64,000 bases of DNA from Lantana camara (GCA_037501455.1 CM074865.1:9807001-9871000), one strand, 5' to 3'. Shown: positions 1 through 13,227, numbered from the stretch's first letter. Numbers and translations are program-made. Notes: generated by a model not told the origin, from the sequence alone.

Positions 1-317
1 GAGGTTTGTTTCATTGGATCCGAATCGTCAAAACGAGTCCAACGAAAAAGAGGAATTCAAATCCGAATCTCGTAGCTCAAGTTATAGCTAAAAAACGAAT
101 CAAATAGGGTAACCTTAGTTCGAATAGTTCGAATAGGGTAACCTTGGTCCATATGACCTTAGTTCGAATAGTTCGAATAGGGTAACCTTGGTCCATATGA
201 CCTATTTACCCTATTTGATTCGTTTTTTAGCTATAACTTGAGCTACGAGATTCGGATTTGAATTCCTCTTTTCCGTTGGACTCGTTTTGACGATTCGGAT
301 CCAATGAAACAAACCTC
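1..317. repeat. Inverted repeat with ~112 bp arms
   Basis: Arm 1-112 recurs reverse-complemented at 206-317; the middle repeats short blocks of the type TTCGAATAGGGTAACC. A partial third copy of the right arm lies at 360-432. The outer end of the arm resembles the stretch at 7921-8030, so this belongs to the same repeat family as the long LTR-like sequence to its right. No coding potential seen. Confidence 0.85.
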
Positions 318-614
318 ATATTTTTTCGATGCCGTTTAAACCTCCGACGAAGTAAATTTTAGTCCATATGACCCATTTACCCTATTTGATTCGTTTTTTA
401 GCTATAACTTGAGCTACGGGATTCGGATCTCACCCGCGACTTGTATTAAAATTTTAATACTCCTCAAAGCGATATTATTTTATTAAATCGGAGTAAAAAT
501 AATATTATTCTTGAAAATCTCTCATCATTTGTGGTCTTTGTTCTTTATGCCAGATTCCAAAATTAATTTACAAACTAACCTAAAGTCATTAGAATATTAA
601 AAAAAAAAAAAAAA

Positions 615-806
615 ATTAATGTGGTCGCCATATGATTTAATAAAATATTAAAAAAAATTCATCCGGTCGCCATATCATATGGCAACCTTAATTAAAATAT
701 TAAAAAAAAATTCATTCGGTTGCCATACCATATGGCAACCTTAATTAAAATATTAAAAAAAAAAATTTTTTTCATTGGGTTGCCATATTATATGGCGACC
801 CCGTTA
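615..806. repeat. Degenerate tandem repeat with palindromic core
   Basis: About four units of roughly 60 bp share an A-rich run followed by a palindromic core of the type GTTGCCATATCATATGGCAAC. An 11 bp perfect palindrome arm pair (GAACGCCAAA...TTTGGCGTTC, 829-851) follows. The rest of 430-2030 is AT-rich intergenic DNA with no gene seen. Confidence 0.7.
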
Positions 807-2273
807 AAAAAATAATAAAAAGATGAAAGAACGCCAAACCATTTGGCGTTCTATAACAAAATTTTAACCCATGCACTTTCAATAACACTTTACGAATCCG
901 GTTTAATTTAAATATTATTTATGAAAAATCCTCATGAGTTAGGAAATTGAATGAACAATGAAATGGAATTACTTTATTATTGACTTATTGCATTCCTACA
1001 ATTTGTACGTTCAATAATAAAATTAGGAATGAAATAAAAATATTAGATTCATTTCATTCATATTATTCACAAGTAAAAATATAAGTTACAATATTAATAA
1101 TAATAATAAAGATTAAGTACATGACTAAAATATTTTATATATTAATATAATATTATTATTATTTTTTATTTTTAGCAATAGTATATTTTTATATCTAATA
1201 TATTGTAACTATTTTATATCAAACAAGTCATATATAGAATATATGATATTTATTTTATATATATGCGTGTGTGTGCGCCCGAGCGTGCACGCATGCATGT
1301 GTATGTGAGAGAGAGGGGGAGAGATATTTATATATACATATAAATATTAATAAATTTATTAATATTTTTACATAAATTATGTGATTTTGCTGTATTTAAT
1401 ATAATACATAATTTTTAAAAATAAATTTAATATAAGTGTCAAATTTAGTTTTTATAGAATATTTTAATCTATTATACATAACTATGAATATATAAGTAAA
1501 TAAAATAATATATTGAACATGTACTTTTAAATATATAATATATAAAATATTTATATCTATATTTATACTTATATTATTTTTATATAAATTTAAAACAATT
1601 TATTAATTTTTTAACGAGATTATATATTTATAATAATAAATAAAAATAATATAATATACATTTAATAAATATGTGGAAATTATATAAAAAATAAATAAAA
1701 TTTGGAAATTAGGGTATTATTTCAGTAATGAGCATTTTCAATCACTTTTTGTACCAATTAAGGGTTCAGGAATACATGAGAAATACTCATTCTATTCTTA
1801 ACTCATTTCATCATACCAATCATGCAATATGTTTGGTTTAGCGGATCCATATGTTATTTTTTGTTTTGAGGGAAATTGTTTTTATTTCAAACAGATCCAA
1901 CTCCAGTTTTTGGTTTTAATAGGCCCATGTAGAAAGAGCCTTAATCTTATCACTCAAGTTTGGGCCTGCTCAAATACAATTTTGTTTTGTAATCTCAAAC
2001 GAGTATGAGCGGAACAAGGGATGTGTTGCGGGTTGAGTTGAGTCGAGCCGAGTTATTGTCTGTCTTTCCTTTTTTTTTTTTTTTTGTTGGGCTCAAAGTT
2101 TGGCTCCGACTTGCTCGGTCCGATTTGACATCGAGTTCGAGTTAAGCGAACTTTAGATTTTTTATTCGAAGTTCGACTCGTTTAATGATTCAAGTTTAAT
2201 TTGGCTGGCTCATTCTCGAATTCGAACTCAATATGGAAATATATATATACCCCAAAGATAACTGTCATGTACA

Positions 2274-2479
2274 CAGGGACGGAGCCAGTATTTAATGTTG
2301 TGGGAGGCGAGAATTTAAAATATAAAAAATGAAGGGACAAAATCTTTAATTAGAGGAGCAAAAAGTTAGAATATCAAAAAATTAAGAGGTATAAATATAA
2401 ATATATAAAAAAATATACATAAAAAAATTAAAAAAATTCAAAATTTAGGGGGAAGGGGGACCTCCCGACTCCGTCACTG
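2274..2479. mobile_element. hAT-type MITE
   Basis: The ends are CAGGGACGGAGCCAG and its imperfect inverse CTCCGTCACTG. Flanks CATGTACA and CATGTAGG look like a decayed 8 bp target duplication, the hAT size. The same family recurs at 46322-46541, where the 8 bp duplication is perfect. The element is too short to code for a transposase. Confidence 0.7.
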
Positions 2480-2770
2480 CATGTAGGATGGAGAAATATT
2501 ATCGTGGTCTCCTCCATTCTTGGCAGGGGTAGATAGGATATCGTCTAGGTATAGAGTGCCAGTGTAGCACCGCGCACGGGGGCCACCACATCCCCCGCAC
2601 CTAAGCCCAATTCACATACGAAATGGAAATCCCGTGCATGAACCAAGCAGAGGCGAACGGGAGATAGACAAACGCACACCTAAGTTAGGCGGAACTTAGA
2701 CCTTGACTTCACAATCCAACGAAACACATACAAATGCGGAAGCATAAACGTGTTATACAAAAGTTCAATC

Positions 2771-2877
2771 ATAAACAAGTGACGGGTTCATCTAGTATAG
2801 ATCCTTAATCCCGAATATCAAGTCATAACAAGTGACGGGTTCATCTAGTATAGATCCTTAATCCCGAATATCAAGTC
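2771..2877. repeat. Tandem duplication, ~53 bp x 2
   Basis: Two adjacent, nearly identical units, each ending CGAATATCAAGTC, lie within the LTR-like sequence. They are probably replication slippage in a repeat and carry no coding signal. Confidence 0.85.
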
Positions 2878-3262
2878 ATAACATAAATCATAAGTGCACA
2901 CGGGTTCATACTGTCCATAAAAGCCTGTCCCGAAATTCATAAAATAATTCAAACAATTCATACTTATACATTCGTACAAACTTATTCGTATTCAAAATGC
3001 AAATGCAAAGACCTAACTTATACAAAAACTCGACTTCAAGGACAGACTCAAGCAGCCTAGCTCGAACTCCAAAGCAAACCTGCAAACTAAAAAAAAAAAG
3101 GGAAGGGACGAGGGTCAGTCACACTGACTGAGTAAGGGGCACTATACATATATACAGAGCATAGCATATTCAAAACGTAAAGGTTCATGAACCAAGGCAT
3201 GGTTTTCGCACTCTAAAAAATTTTCACATGATAGTATATATATAGGGAAGTTGAGGCCTAGC

Positions 3263-5260
3263 TGTTGGAAAACACGAAAGAGTTGAGCAACGGAAGTTTA
3301 AAATTTTCCAAAAGTTTAATCGTTGTCTTGAAATTTTCGTGTCGTACGTAGGGTGTTTAGAAACTTACAAAGGTAGAAGCTTTCTAGTGATGTCGTTACC
3401 ACCTAACGAACAACCTTCAAGCGAATCCTTCGAACGGCCTTTGAATTAGACTCCAAATTAGAAGCCCTCCAAAGCGTATCCCCACCAGTCCTATAACACG
3501 ATCAAGCGAGTGAGAATGCTAACTCTATAGCTTGTGTTAAGGGTAGGATTTTTACTTTGAAAACTTTTCTTTCGGATTTTCTCAAAAACATAACACTTCT
3601 CGAGTGTTAGTCTAAAGAGCAAGAGAAGCACCACCCCTAGTATAAATACTAGGTGGTTCGAAAATCCCTAGGGTTTCTCAAACCTAGTGGACTTTGTTTT
3701 CTTGCTCACTAATTAACTAATTTAATTATTAATTTTAATTGGAAGAATAAGTTCTCAACTTGTTCTCCAAGTCTTACAAGAATAACCTTCTCTCTCCTAC
3801 AATAGGAAGTTGGACTTTTCAACTTTCCCAAAGTTAAAAGTTAAGATTCAATAAATAAATTAATTCTCAATCAATTATTTATTTGGTTAAGTTTATTTGA
3901 GAATAGTCTTAACAATTAACTCAAAATTAATTAAAAGACTAAAATTAATTAATTATAATTTAATCAATTAATTTCTAGAAAAGAATTCACGTGTGGAATA
4001 ACCACATGCATGGAGCCACGTACGAGCCATGTGTGCGTGACACGTGGCAGCCATGTGTGCTCGACACGTGGCAGCTATTCACGCGATCCATGCTCCATTT
4101 CGATCAACAATTTGATCCTTCGTTAATCATATTAACATCCTACCATAACCCTCGTATTCTGGCATTTGTGTGTGACCCTCTAGGTTCATTATTCAATTAG
4201 CAGTGACAGTAATTAATTAATTCCCTAATCAATTAATCACTTCACAGATCACACTACCGTAATCTAGCAATGGGTGTGTGACCCCTAGCCGAATAACGAA
4301 ATGAATCAAAGAACCTTTCAGTCAATGACAATCAGTGAAATACGATCCTCCTACAACTCCATCTCTCAATCAAGAACTAAGGCATGGGAATATTCTCATA
4401 GCCTCAATATTCTTGATTTTTAAAGTTAAGTTCGTTTCATATCCATTTAGATCTCAATCCAAGAAAACCCCATTTTCTTGATATCTTGATCTTTTATCCA
4501 CCTTAGCCAAGGGTTTAATGTTTAATGGACTACGAACAACTTAATCAGTAAGAGATCATTCTTGTTCTTAACAAGTGTAGGTCCTTTATCGATTCTACTA
4601 ATTCTTCATATGTCACTTGTGTAATCCCAACGTAGGTCGTGGTTCAGGTGTCTATATGGCGACACCCTTTTGAGCCTATATCAAAGATTACAGAGTTAGC
4701 TCATATGAGACATTACAGAAACTCAAATCTAAGGATTAATGAATCACTTCATTGACCTGTGAGATATTTCCTAATCTGAAAGTTTCTGGAAACTTCCTTT
4801 CCCATTTAGGAATGTTCTCACGCGGGACATCTCAGTGATGAAGTTCTTGTAACAATCATCCTTATGTATTATGAACACATCAAGGTATGCACTTATCACT
4901 CCATGAAACTGAGTGATCCTTCAAAAGGACATAATCACATAAGCAAGTCTCAGCAGAGTCAAGGTCAACGCTCCCACTGTCTGTCGGACTCACTGACTTG
5001 GAGAAATTTTTAATCCTCGCCTATGGAGTTAAGAACTTGTTTCATGTGTCGTTCCCATACGACAAAGTTCTTAACAGCCTCATCGGATTAGGGGAATTCA
5101 ATACATGTAAAATACAGTCAAACCCAAACAGACATAAATAAGCACATAAAGAAGTGATGGCCTATGAACAAAATTATTTCGTTTATTATTCAAAGACTGT
5201 TTGTGATTTTACAAGGAAATAGTAAAGCAAACATCTGCTTTAAGGGCACTATTTCTAACA
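3263..5260. mobile_element. Solo LTR (1998 bp) with 5 bp target duplication
   Basis: The ends are TGTTGGAAA and TTTCTAACA, the TG...CA inverted termini of an LTR. The 5 bp CTAGC stands directly on both sides (3258-3262 and 5261-5265). No internal domain, primer-binding site or second LTR is present, so this is a solo LTR left by LTR-LTR recombination. It interrupts the older LTR-like sequence at 2563-8140. Superfamily cannot be assigned from an LTR alone. The internal open frame at 3991-4200 is not considered a gene. Confidence 0.85.
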
Positions 5261-5754
5261 CTAGCGGCAAAACAACTAATTTTTATTAATTATGAATCCA
5301 TTCCCGTTTCACGAACTCAGGACAAATATAACAAGACTCGGTGGGTACGAGTACGAGTTCAAACCAATCCCTTCATTTCAAAGTCAAATCAAATGAAATC
5401 AAAATCAGACGAACATACCTCTACTCCAGGGGATGGAATGGTTGTACACGCCCCTAACTATATAACAGATGAGGGGAGTGCTCAATGCTTCTCCTACCCT
5501 CAGGACTCCATCCTCCAACCAAACCTCCTGGTAGGTTTCGGTACATCTTTTCACACATATGGAAGTCGTACTTAGGAGTAGACCCGACGGGCCGACACCA
5601 TCCTGGGGTTCCTTAGCACAAACCTCCGGGGCCCAACAGACAGACAGACATATTCAAATTCAAAGTCATAATTCTAACCCGCTACAGACCAACAGAACTT
5701 AACATATTTACCAAACTCACGCGTATCGCACTCACGTAACATACATACGTATCA

Positions 5755-5895
5755 TACAAACGCATCACACATACATATCATACAATCATATCATACATAC
5801 GTATTATACAAAAGTATCATACATACATACCTTACAATCGTATCATACATACGTATTATACAAACGTATCATACATATATGCCATGCATACATGC
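5755..5895. repeat. Imperfect CATACATACGTAT-type repeats
   Basis: Degenerate short tandem repeats of the type ATCATACATACGTAT within the LTR-like sequence, giving no open frame of interest. Confidence 0.6.
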
Positions 5896-8159
5896 CATAC
5901 TTCGCTTACCTCTCCGTGTCATTGTATCGCTCACCCTCATAACGCGGGGCAGGGCTCATGGTAGGCACACGGTTTGGAGCATGGGGTAGCGAAGCCCAAC
6001 ACAACAAATTCAAATGCAAGCATACATAGCGTTTCATACTTTCAAATCATAAGACAAAGCCATCAAAATACTTATTTCGTACATACTTACGTATACATAA
6101 GGCTTAAGTCACATGCATCCAAATACGGGCACATTTCATTAGGGTATAACCATATCCTAACCTCACCTTACACCGATGGAGCCGAAGACACATGAATGAT
6201 CCACCCCGGAATCAACAAGGCCGACAAAGCACCATCCCGGGTGCACCTGAGCAAACTGAACACAAAATACAAGACTTAGACTCAAAGGTGAACTATATAG
6301 ACGGTGTATGTTCATGCACTTAAGAGATGCAATTACGTAGACATAGTTCATAATCATATCAAATTCATGCAAGAGAAGTCATACCATAACTCAACATATT
6401 CATAAAATACGTTAAGAAATGTTCATGTGCACAATTGATGCGAACAAGATAAACGAAAGGCATACGGTGGCATTTATTCATTTATGAACACATATCATAT
6501 TATTAAAGCAACATAAAATGCATATAAGAACAAGCACATATACATAAACATGATATAATAAGTTAGAAACAAGTTCAGAATTGAAAAGGCACGAGAGAAA
6601 CGGGATAACATCAGGAAAAGGGGATCCAGGTGAAATTAGGCCAAAGCTGACAGTTTTCCAAAATGTACGAGCAGTAGTAAAATGGGCATAACTTTGGTTT
6701 GAGAAAAGGAAATTGATTTTTTCTTATTGTATATGAAACTAGACAAATAGAGTTTTCCAACGACATATGGCTCGACTCATGATTCAAAGGGATCCGAGAA
6801 TGGCATAGGTCCGAAGACTGACGAATGCTAAAAATAGGTAAAGTGGCGACACCAAAATAAAATGGATAGATCTCCCAATCTGGAAAAGATATGGACAAAC
6901 CGTAAGAAGGAGAATATTCTACACTCAAAAGGGTTTATAGAGTCAAAATTTCAGGTCAATCGAAGTTTGTTAGGATCAAGTTTGGGGTGGGATTAAAGCG
7001 TAAAGCAAGCTTATGAAACAACACGAAACGAAACAACACACATATGCATTCAAGGAGGGAGGAGACCACGGGGGTGTCTCAATGCAGTAGCAAAATCTCA
7101 AGGGAGACATGGGGGTGTCTCCCTTCAAGAGGAAAAGGAGACACAGGCGTATCCCGAGTCAGTAGTAAATAAACATGGCCAGACACGGCCATGTCTCACT
7201 TTCTTCATTGGGGGAGACACGGGCGTATCTAACCCCTACGTCCAAGCTCCAACAAGGTGCAACAATGGCAGAAAAATGGGGAGAAAAGGGGAAGGCTCGT
7301 ACGACAACACCACAACCACAAAATCATTCAATTTCCACATTTTCATGCATAAAATCACTCACTTATCAACTTAAACACACTTAGAACTCATGAATCATGC
7401 TAGAAAACAAGATGCCATCAAAGCTTGAGAAAGGTGCAACAATGGTAGTTCGGGAAATAGGCAAGTAATGCACAAGCTTTCAACGAATAAACGACTAGGG
7501 AGATCACACGAACAACATACTCCAAACTTAGCTCAATTAGATCACATATGAAGGCATTAGAAGCAAATTTTCATATTTTGCACTATTCATCATCTTCAAC
7601 AAAGGCATAGATACGAGCAAGAAAAACGGGATTCAATCGGATGAAAACGACGTACTCGAAGAGAGGAATTCAATGCTTACCTTGGATCGTTGATCGGGCG
7701 AGAGACGGAGCCGAAACTTGAGCTCAAAGTTGGGAGTGAATAGTGGCCAATCTCTTCTCTTCTCTTTCCCCTTAGAAACGAGATGAAGAAGAATGGGGAG
7801 CAGAAAGGGTTGGTCCGGTTTTATGGTCAAGAAAACCGGTTCGGTTCGATTCAAGACAGGTTCGGTTCAATCTGTTAGAATTTAAATCGGTAGACGATTC
7901 AAATGGCTTCAGAAAAATGCGAGGTTTGTTTCGTTGGACCCGAATCGTCGAAACGAATCCAATGGCAAAATCGGAATTCGAATCCGAATTCCCGAACTGA
8001 AGTTAGCCAAAGAACGACTCAAAACCCTAATTACGATTAGGTCCCTAAACTTTCAAATATTAAACATTCTAACCCAAATATATTTAATTAAATTCTATCC
8101 AAGTGGTTGGGAACCTTTTTAAAAAAAAAAAAAAAAAAACATGTTGACATATAAGACAT

Positions 8160-8425
8160 GCGATAACATATAATTCACGGAAATACATAAATTCAGGAGG
8201 GTTATGGCTTTAGCTTATGGCCAGGGTGACGCTGCCTAGTGAACTGAGGTTGATGAGCATGACCCCTCAACGGGGACGAAGTCTATCCTCACTTAATCAC
8301 TCGAGAGGAGCGTTCCTGCCTATGGGCCGGGGTGAAATTTTGCTATTGCTTAAGATTTTATGTTGTCGTTTTGTATTTTGGGGAGTCAGGTGTTTGACAC
8401 CTAATTTATACCACGTCTAAGTATT
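8160..8425. other. Unassigned GC-richer island
   Basis: A stretch less AT-rich than its surroundings lies just beyond the LTR-like sequence. It has a 67-codon open frame (8217-8420) that I do not recognise. It may be a transposon fragment. From 8426 to 10325 I see only AT-rich intergenic DNA. Confidence 0.3.
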
Positions 8426-10329
8426 AATAATAATAGAAATTACTGTTTGAATGATCGGGTCGGATCAGTTCTACAAATTTCCATTTGCCCAAGTTATAGT
8501 TTCATTCTTGTTTTTGTAGGGTAATTTATTTTGATTTAGTAATAGTAATATTCCAACCAAAAAAGTAATAGTAATATTTATTTCTTTAGTCCATAAATTA
8601 ATAGATTTAAATCTTTAATGAATCCCGAAAATTAAAAGAAGTTAGGATTGCAACATTTGTGTACTCATTTATGAGGGTGGCCTATGATAACAAATATCAA
8701 ATATTGAGATACAATGAACGCAGTCATGGAACCAACAATTCGAGCTGGACAGGACACAACTATGCCCAACCATCACTACAATTGATAGGAACCCTAAAAT
8801 ATATATATCAGATATCTATTTTTATATTTTTAAATTATGTTCGCAAATGCGTACTCTTATCGTATCGAAAATTCAGACTCCCTCCCCTCACAAGTTCGAT
8901 TTACGATCACGACAAAATTCTTGTAACAAGATATCCCTTCTTCATCATTTGGGTTCTTGTTTTTTTATCTAATTATTATGAAATTCTTGGTCCGACCATG
9001 GTCAAATAATTTAATTTTAAAAATATTTGGGCTCTTCTTTAGAGTTTGACCAAGAAAAATGAGAACAAAATGAGGAAGGGATAATAATGCATCCATTTCT
9101 TTCCATGGCCGGTAGACCAAGGGATAATCATTCGTGGAGCACTACATGTGACAAAGCCCACCTATTACGCTGTAATAACAACAACAATTAAACCAAGTAT
9201 GTGAAAACTACATCCACAAAGCAAAAGGACAGAGAGGGTTTTTATTTTAAAAACCTACGTAATATACGGATACGGTTATACGGATATAACATGATATGAA
9301 TATGGTGATATAAATTTTTTTTTAAAAATTTTTTGCACGTGATAAGTGTCGAACACAATATCGGACACGACATGACACAATGAAATGATATTTTAAAAAA
9401 TGGGTGTGCATCATAGGAAAAACACAATTCTTCAAAATCCATTTACAGGCTCTTGAATTCTTGACTTTATTATTTGTGATAATTTCGATTTTTCCTCCGA
9501 GTATAAATGAATACAGCAGATGGCAGTGGTTCAAGTTTGGAGGTTAATAAAGTCTCAGGCGGTAAAACCGTAAAAGTGATGGGAAATGGAAATGGGTTGG
9601 CACTTGGCACCTATAACAGAATTTCTTATTTTGCTGACACCTTTTCCTTGATTGTTATCAATGATCCTTCTATCGTTAGTCCAAACCTAGTTTTGAGGAG
9701 CAAATATTCTAAGTCAGACCGAATTGTAATAAGTTACGGATTCGTTTTAGTCTGAATCTTGCCGATTATATTGTGGTTGATTCAATTGTCGTGACTTGAT
9801 GCTTAGCTGCTAGTTCGATTATCGTAATCATAGTTAGCTGGTCCTCGAACGGGACCTTTTCCTTCATTATTTCTTCCTTTCATGGTTCTAGGTTGTTCAT
9901 GCCTAATATTTTTCCTAGCCACTTTTGTATGTCTGCTCTCCTTGATCCCTACTCGTTCTTTTGGTTGGAAATAAATGAGGAGGGCCCTCGCTAATCTCCA
10001 AATGATCTTATTAACCGATTTTTAAAAAATGGGGAAAAAATTATAGTCAAAAAATAAAAAAAATAAAAGAAAAACACGTTAAACAGAGTTTTATTTGTAA
10101 ATCTTTAGGGTTATATTATTGTTTTTCCATTTCATAATTAGCAACGTACACATTGTGTATTATTACAGTCGCCAGATTGGCTGGGCCATTCATTGCTAAT
10201 AATTCGATTTCAACCATTTAAATTGTTCCATGCTCATAATACAACTAATTGAATATTCAAGTACTGTTTTATTGTAGCTGCCAATAAATGGCAAGGAACC
10301 GTTGCCGGGGAAGGCACGGTATTGATAAT

Positions 10330-10595
10330 TAGGGGGATTACGAGCAATCAATCAATCTCTAATCTCTCCGTTCAAGAGCTCTTAATTGTTAGGGAATCAC
10401 GAGCAGTTGAGCGTTTTAATAGTTAGGGAGATTACGAGCAATCAAATAATCTCTAATCTCTCTATTCAAAAGCTCTTAATTGTTAGGAAATCACGAGTAA
10501 TTGAGCGTTTTAGTTGGGGGATTACGAGCCATCAAGCAATCACTAACCTCCTCATTTTAAAACTTTTAATTGTTAAAAGATCACGAGCAATCGAT
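10330..10595. repeat. Three ~90 bp degenerate tandem units
   Basis: Each unit contains GGATTACGAGC, CAATCTCTAATCTC and CTCTTAATTGTTAGG followed by ATCACGAGCA. The third unit is the most diverged. It lies downstream of the BES1-type gene with no coding meaning; 10600-11204 probably holds that gene's 3' flank. Confidence 0.75.
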
Positions 10596-11204
10596 GAAAA
10601 TCTGATCACGATACATATATAGAGATAATTTTAAAATTATCTGTGGACCCCGATAATCAGTTGAGGCATAACAAAAAGCAGTAAAAGACATGAATAACAA
10701 ACCAATCTTTGATTGAAAAGAAACATCAAATAGCTCACAAGTGGATAAATTCCCACTAGTCTACATTCATCAAGGACATAATATGGACCACAATGAAAAA
10801 GTAAAAAAAACAAAAAAAAAAATAACAAAAAAATTATCTACATCTAACCCTTGTAAAATACACCCCAAACATCCTAAAATGGTGCCAATAATATTAATAA
10901 CTAAAAGAAAGAAAAATGAACAAAAGGGTGCACATAAAACAACTAAAAATTAAATAAATAATCCAACCTAAAAGCAAGAATTCGAATCAAGCTCCAATCT
11001 TGGAAAGCACCAACTTTCGTCTCCAAAAATCAGAGTCTTTTAGCTAAGGGAGCCGCAAAGAACCCCAAGAATTGTAAAGCCATGTTTGGATCCATGACTT
11101 TGGCAATATAAACACAATACGCTTTAGTTCTTGCACCTTTTGCCATCTCCTCCGACCAGTTCTTCCATCCGAACACAACGTAAGATCATTCCGATCCACC
11201 GGCC

Positions 11205-12722
11205 TCAAACGCGGGCATTCCCGCTCCCCAACGTGAGCTCAAGATCATCCATTCCCACCTCATGGATCCTCTCCCCTTCCCACGGCTTGACCGCCATACT
11301 CTCAAAGCCAAACTCCGTTGCTTTACCCTTATCCTTCAGAGCCTCCTTAGAAGGATTGATCTCAGCCACCGGTTTCACAAGATTAAAAGTTGGAGAAGTC
11401 GGCACCATATTCCCCACATTCGATCCATACCCTTGAAAATTCATCCAACGGCCCGAATCTACAGTCGAAGTATCTGACTCATCACATTCGGGTATGGTTG
11501 TGGGCGTGAACCGCTGCAAACGTGTCGGGCTCGCCGGAGCTGAAGCTGCGAAAAACGGGATATTTAAAGCCGACATAGATTCTTTCGCTAGGGTTTCCAA
11601 GTTGAAAGCTTGTTTGAGGTTTCTCGTGGGGGAGGAGAGGGGCGGGGTGACCGGGGCACTGTTGGAAATTCTGAGAGGCGGGAGAGACGAAGGGAGCGAG
11701 TTAAGCAGAAACGCAAACGGGTTCGGGTTAGGGTCGTGTCGGGTCGGGCTGGGGAAGGACGAGGACGACGGGCTTGGCTGGTAAGAAGGTATTGGAGATG
11801 CAAAGTATGAAGATGGAGGGCTGGGATTTCTTGATGAGCTTGGGGTTATGTTGGCCGATGTCCCTCCTATTTCCATTGGAATTGGCTTGCATCCCTGAAC
11901 AATCAATTATGTCAAGAAATCACACAAAGTCGACAAATTTAATAATTTCTAGGATTTTAAGGTGAAAACTGGAGAGTACAGACAATTGTCAGTAATAAAA
12001 ATGTCAGGAAAGAGAATTAACGCAGTAAAATCATTTTTTTTTTTGGGGGTTCAATAAATTCTTGGGAGCTGAATTTCACCCCAATTTGCAGAAACAAAGG
12101 GGAAATGCAGCTGAGAAGAGCATCTAACTTGAGCTCTCATCAGCTGTAATTTCTAGTTCATTTAAAGTAGACGCAGGTCCATAATTAACTCTCATCTTCC
12201 AAATTAAGAGGAAAAAGAAGGGGAAATTAGCTAGAAATCAATTAATTAACCAAAGAAAAAAGCAAGAAAAACAGAGAACCCTTCACAAATCCAAAACCCA
12301 GAATATTTTCCCCAAAAATGGGGAAAAAACCCTAAATTGAAAACCCGAAAGCAGCAATTGATCCAAAAACGAGGCAAACCCACATCCCAATTCAACAGAT
12401 CTAAGCAAATCCAAGCCAAAAAAACAGATGAAAATCGAAAACTAACCTTGCGATAAGTAGTGCCATCAGGCTCGACGATCCAACCCGCCTCAGCACAGAG
12501 CGCTTTGAGAACTTCATTGTTGTCGCAGTGCTTGGGCAGATTGTAATTACCCTGCGCCCTCAACCCCGCGTAAATCTTAGCAGCTATGGCCCTCCTCCGC
12601 CTCTCCCTCCGCCTGTTGTTCTCCCTCTCCCTCCACGACGGCTTCCTCCGCCCCGCCGCGCACCCATCTCCGCCGCCGGCCCCGCCAGACGATGCCGTTG
12701 ATCCTCCAGCTTCCCACATCAT
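11205..12722 (-). CDS. BES1/BZR1-like: BES1/BZR1-family brassinosteroid transcription factor
   Basis: Two exons, 12722-12447 and 11894-11205, encode 321 residues, close to the usual ~330. Exon 1 carries a short Gly/Ala-rich leader (starting Met-Met) and the basic-helix DNA-binding region, with [20 protein letters not shown] then [18 protein letters not shown]. The phase-0 junction regenerates TTYRK|GCKP, typical of the family. Exon 2 has the Ser/Pro-rich GSK3 (BIN2) phosphorylation region, the 14-3-3-type motif [11 protein letters not shown], the PEST-like stretch [15 protein letters not shown], and a C-terminal [12 protein letters not shown] docking motif followed by the EAR repressor motif LELTLG. 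The family acts in the nucleus on brassinosteroid-responsive promoters and is destabilised by BIN2 phosphorylation. All these parts are present and nothing looks broken. Whether it is the BES1, BZR1 or a BEH orthologue needs a tree; the RRKPSWRE leader favours the BES1/BZR1 branch. Confidence 0.96.
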
Positions 12723-12895
12723 TTTCTCGCAATTTTCCAGAGCAAAATTCTCTGTTCCCTCAATTTATATCTACAGCAGAGAGAGTATATTGGGTTGCAG
12801 AGTCTGCAGCAGTGACTGTAATTGCTTCTTCTTCCACTGCTCTCTCACAAGTGTGGAAGAATCTGTGTATTTCTTAATGGCTTTATATTAATGTC
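12723..12895 (-). promoter_or_regulatory. Probable 5' UTR and promoter-proximal region of the BES1-type gene
   Basis: On the minus strand this stretch is rich in GAGAGA/AGAAG-type purines, usual for plant 5' leaders. No confident TATA box was identified. The sequence up to 14676 is AT-rich intergenic DNA with a (TA)n run near 13228-13252. Confidence 0.35.
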
Positions 12896-13227
12896 AATAA
12901 TAATAATTTAGTTCTTATTTTATTTATTTATTTATTTAGTTTTATTTTTTATAATTTTGGGGAATGATATAAAGTTTTTGATACAAGTTTGCTCTGCATT
13001 CAACCTACTGAAAACACTTTCGGTGTGAGCCGCACAAATATTTTTTTTATATTTTAAATAAACAATAATTATATAAAAAAGAAGTATTAAATATCATGCA
13101 TTTATTGCTACTCAATAATTAACACTAAGCACAATTAATTACAAGATGTTGAGAATCGACTGTAACTACTTACCAATAAATTATAAATTGTTATGTATGC
13201 CAGATAAGTTCACACACACACACTATA

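Larger units (their letters stand above)
2563..8140 (-). mobile_element. Long LTR-retrotransposon LTR-like sequence, minus strand
   Basis: Read on the minus strand, block after block matches the solo LTR at 31089-33965: the terminal TGTARCACC end (2563), the stretch around 3105-3260, the pair near 5420-5560, and the stretch at 6130-6250 with its GTGCACCYGGG motif. A 2.0 kb solo LTR (3263-5260) is inserted inside it. The right boundary is not clear: no matching terminus or target duplication was found near 8.1 kb, so this copy may be truncated or recombined. Short open frames inside it look accidental. Confidence 0.6.

Noticed and set aside
6611..6928. 105-codon minus-strand frame in the LTR-like repeat
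   Set aside because: It lies in LTR sequence, which is not coding, and does not resemble gag or pol.
8659..9009. 116-codon open frame in intergenic DNA
   Set aside because: No domain, AT-rich codons, no promoter or splice support.
10330..10595. Regularly spaced repeats resembling a CRISPR array
   Set aside because: Units are degenerate and adjacent without unique spacers, and this is plant nuclear DNA.
11494..11810. Several plus-strand open frames opposite the BES1-type gene
   Set aside because: They are mirror frames of the Ser/Pro-rich exon 2, whose codon pattern keeps other frames open.
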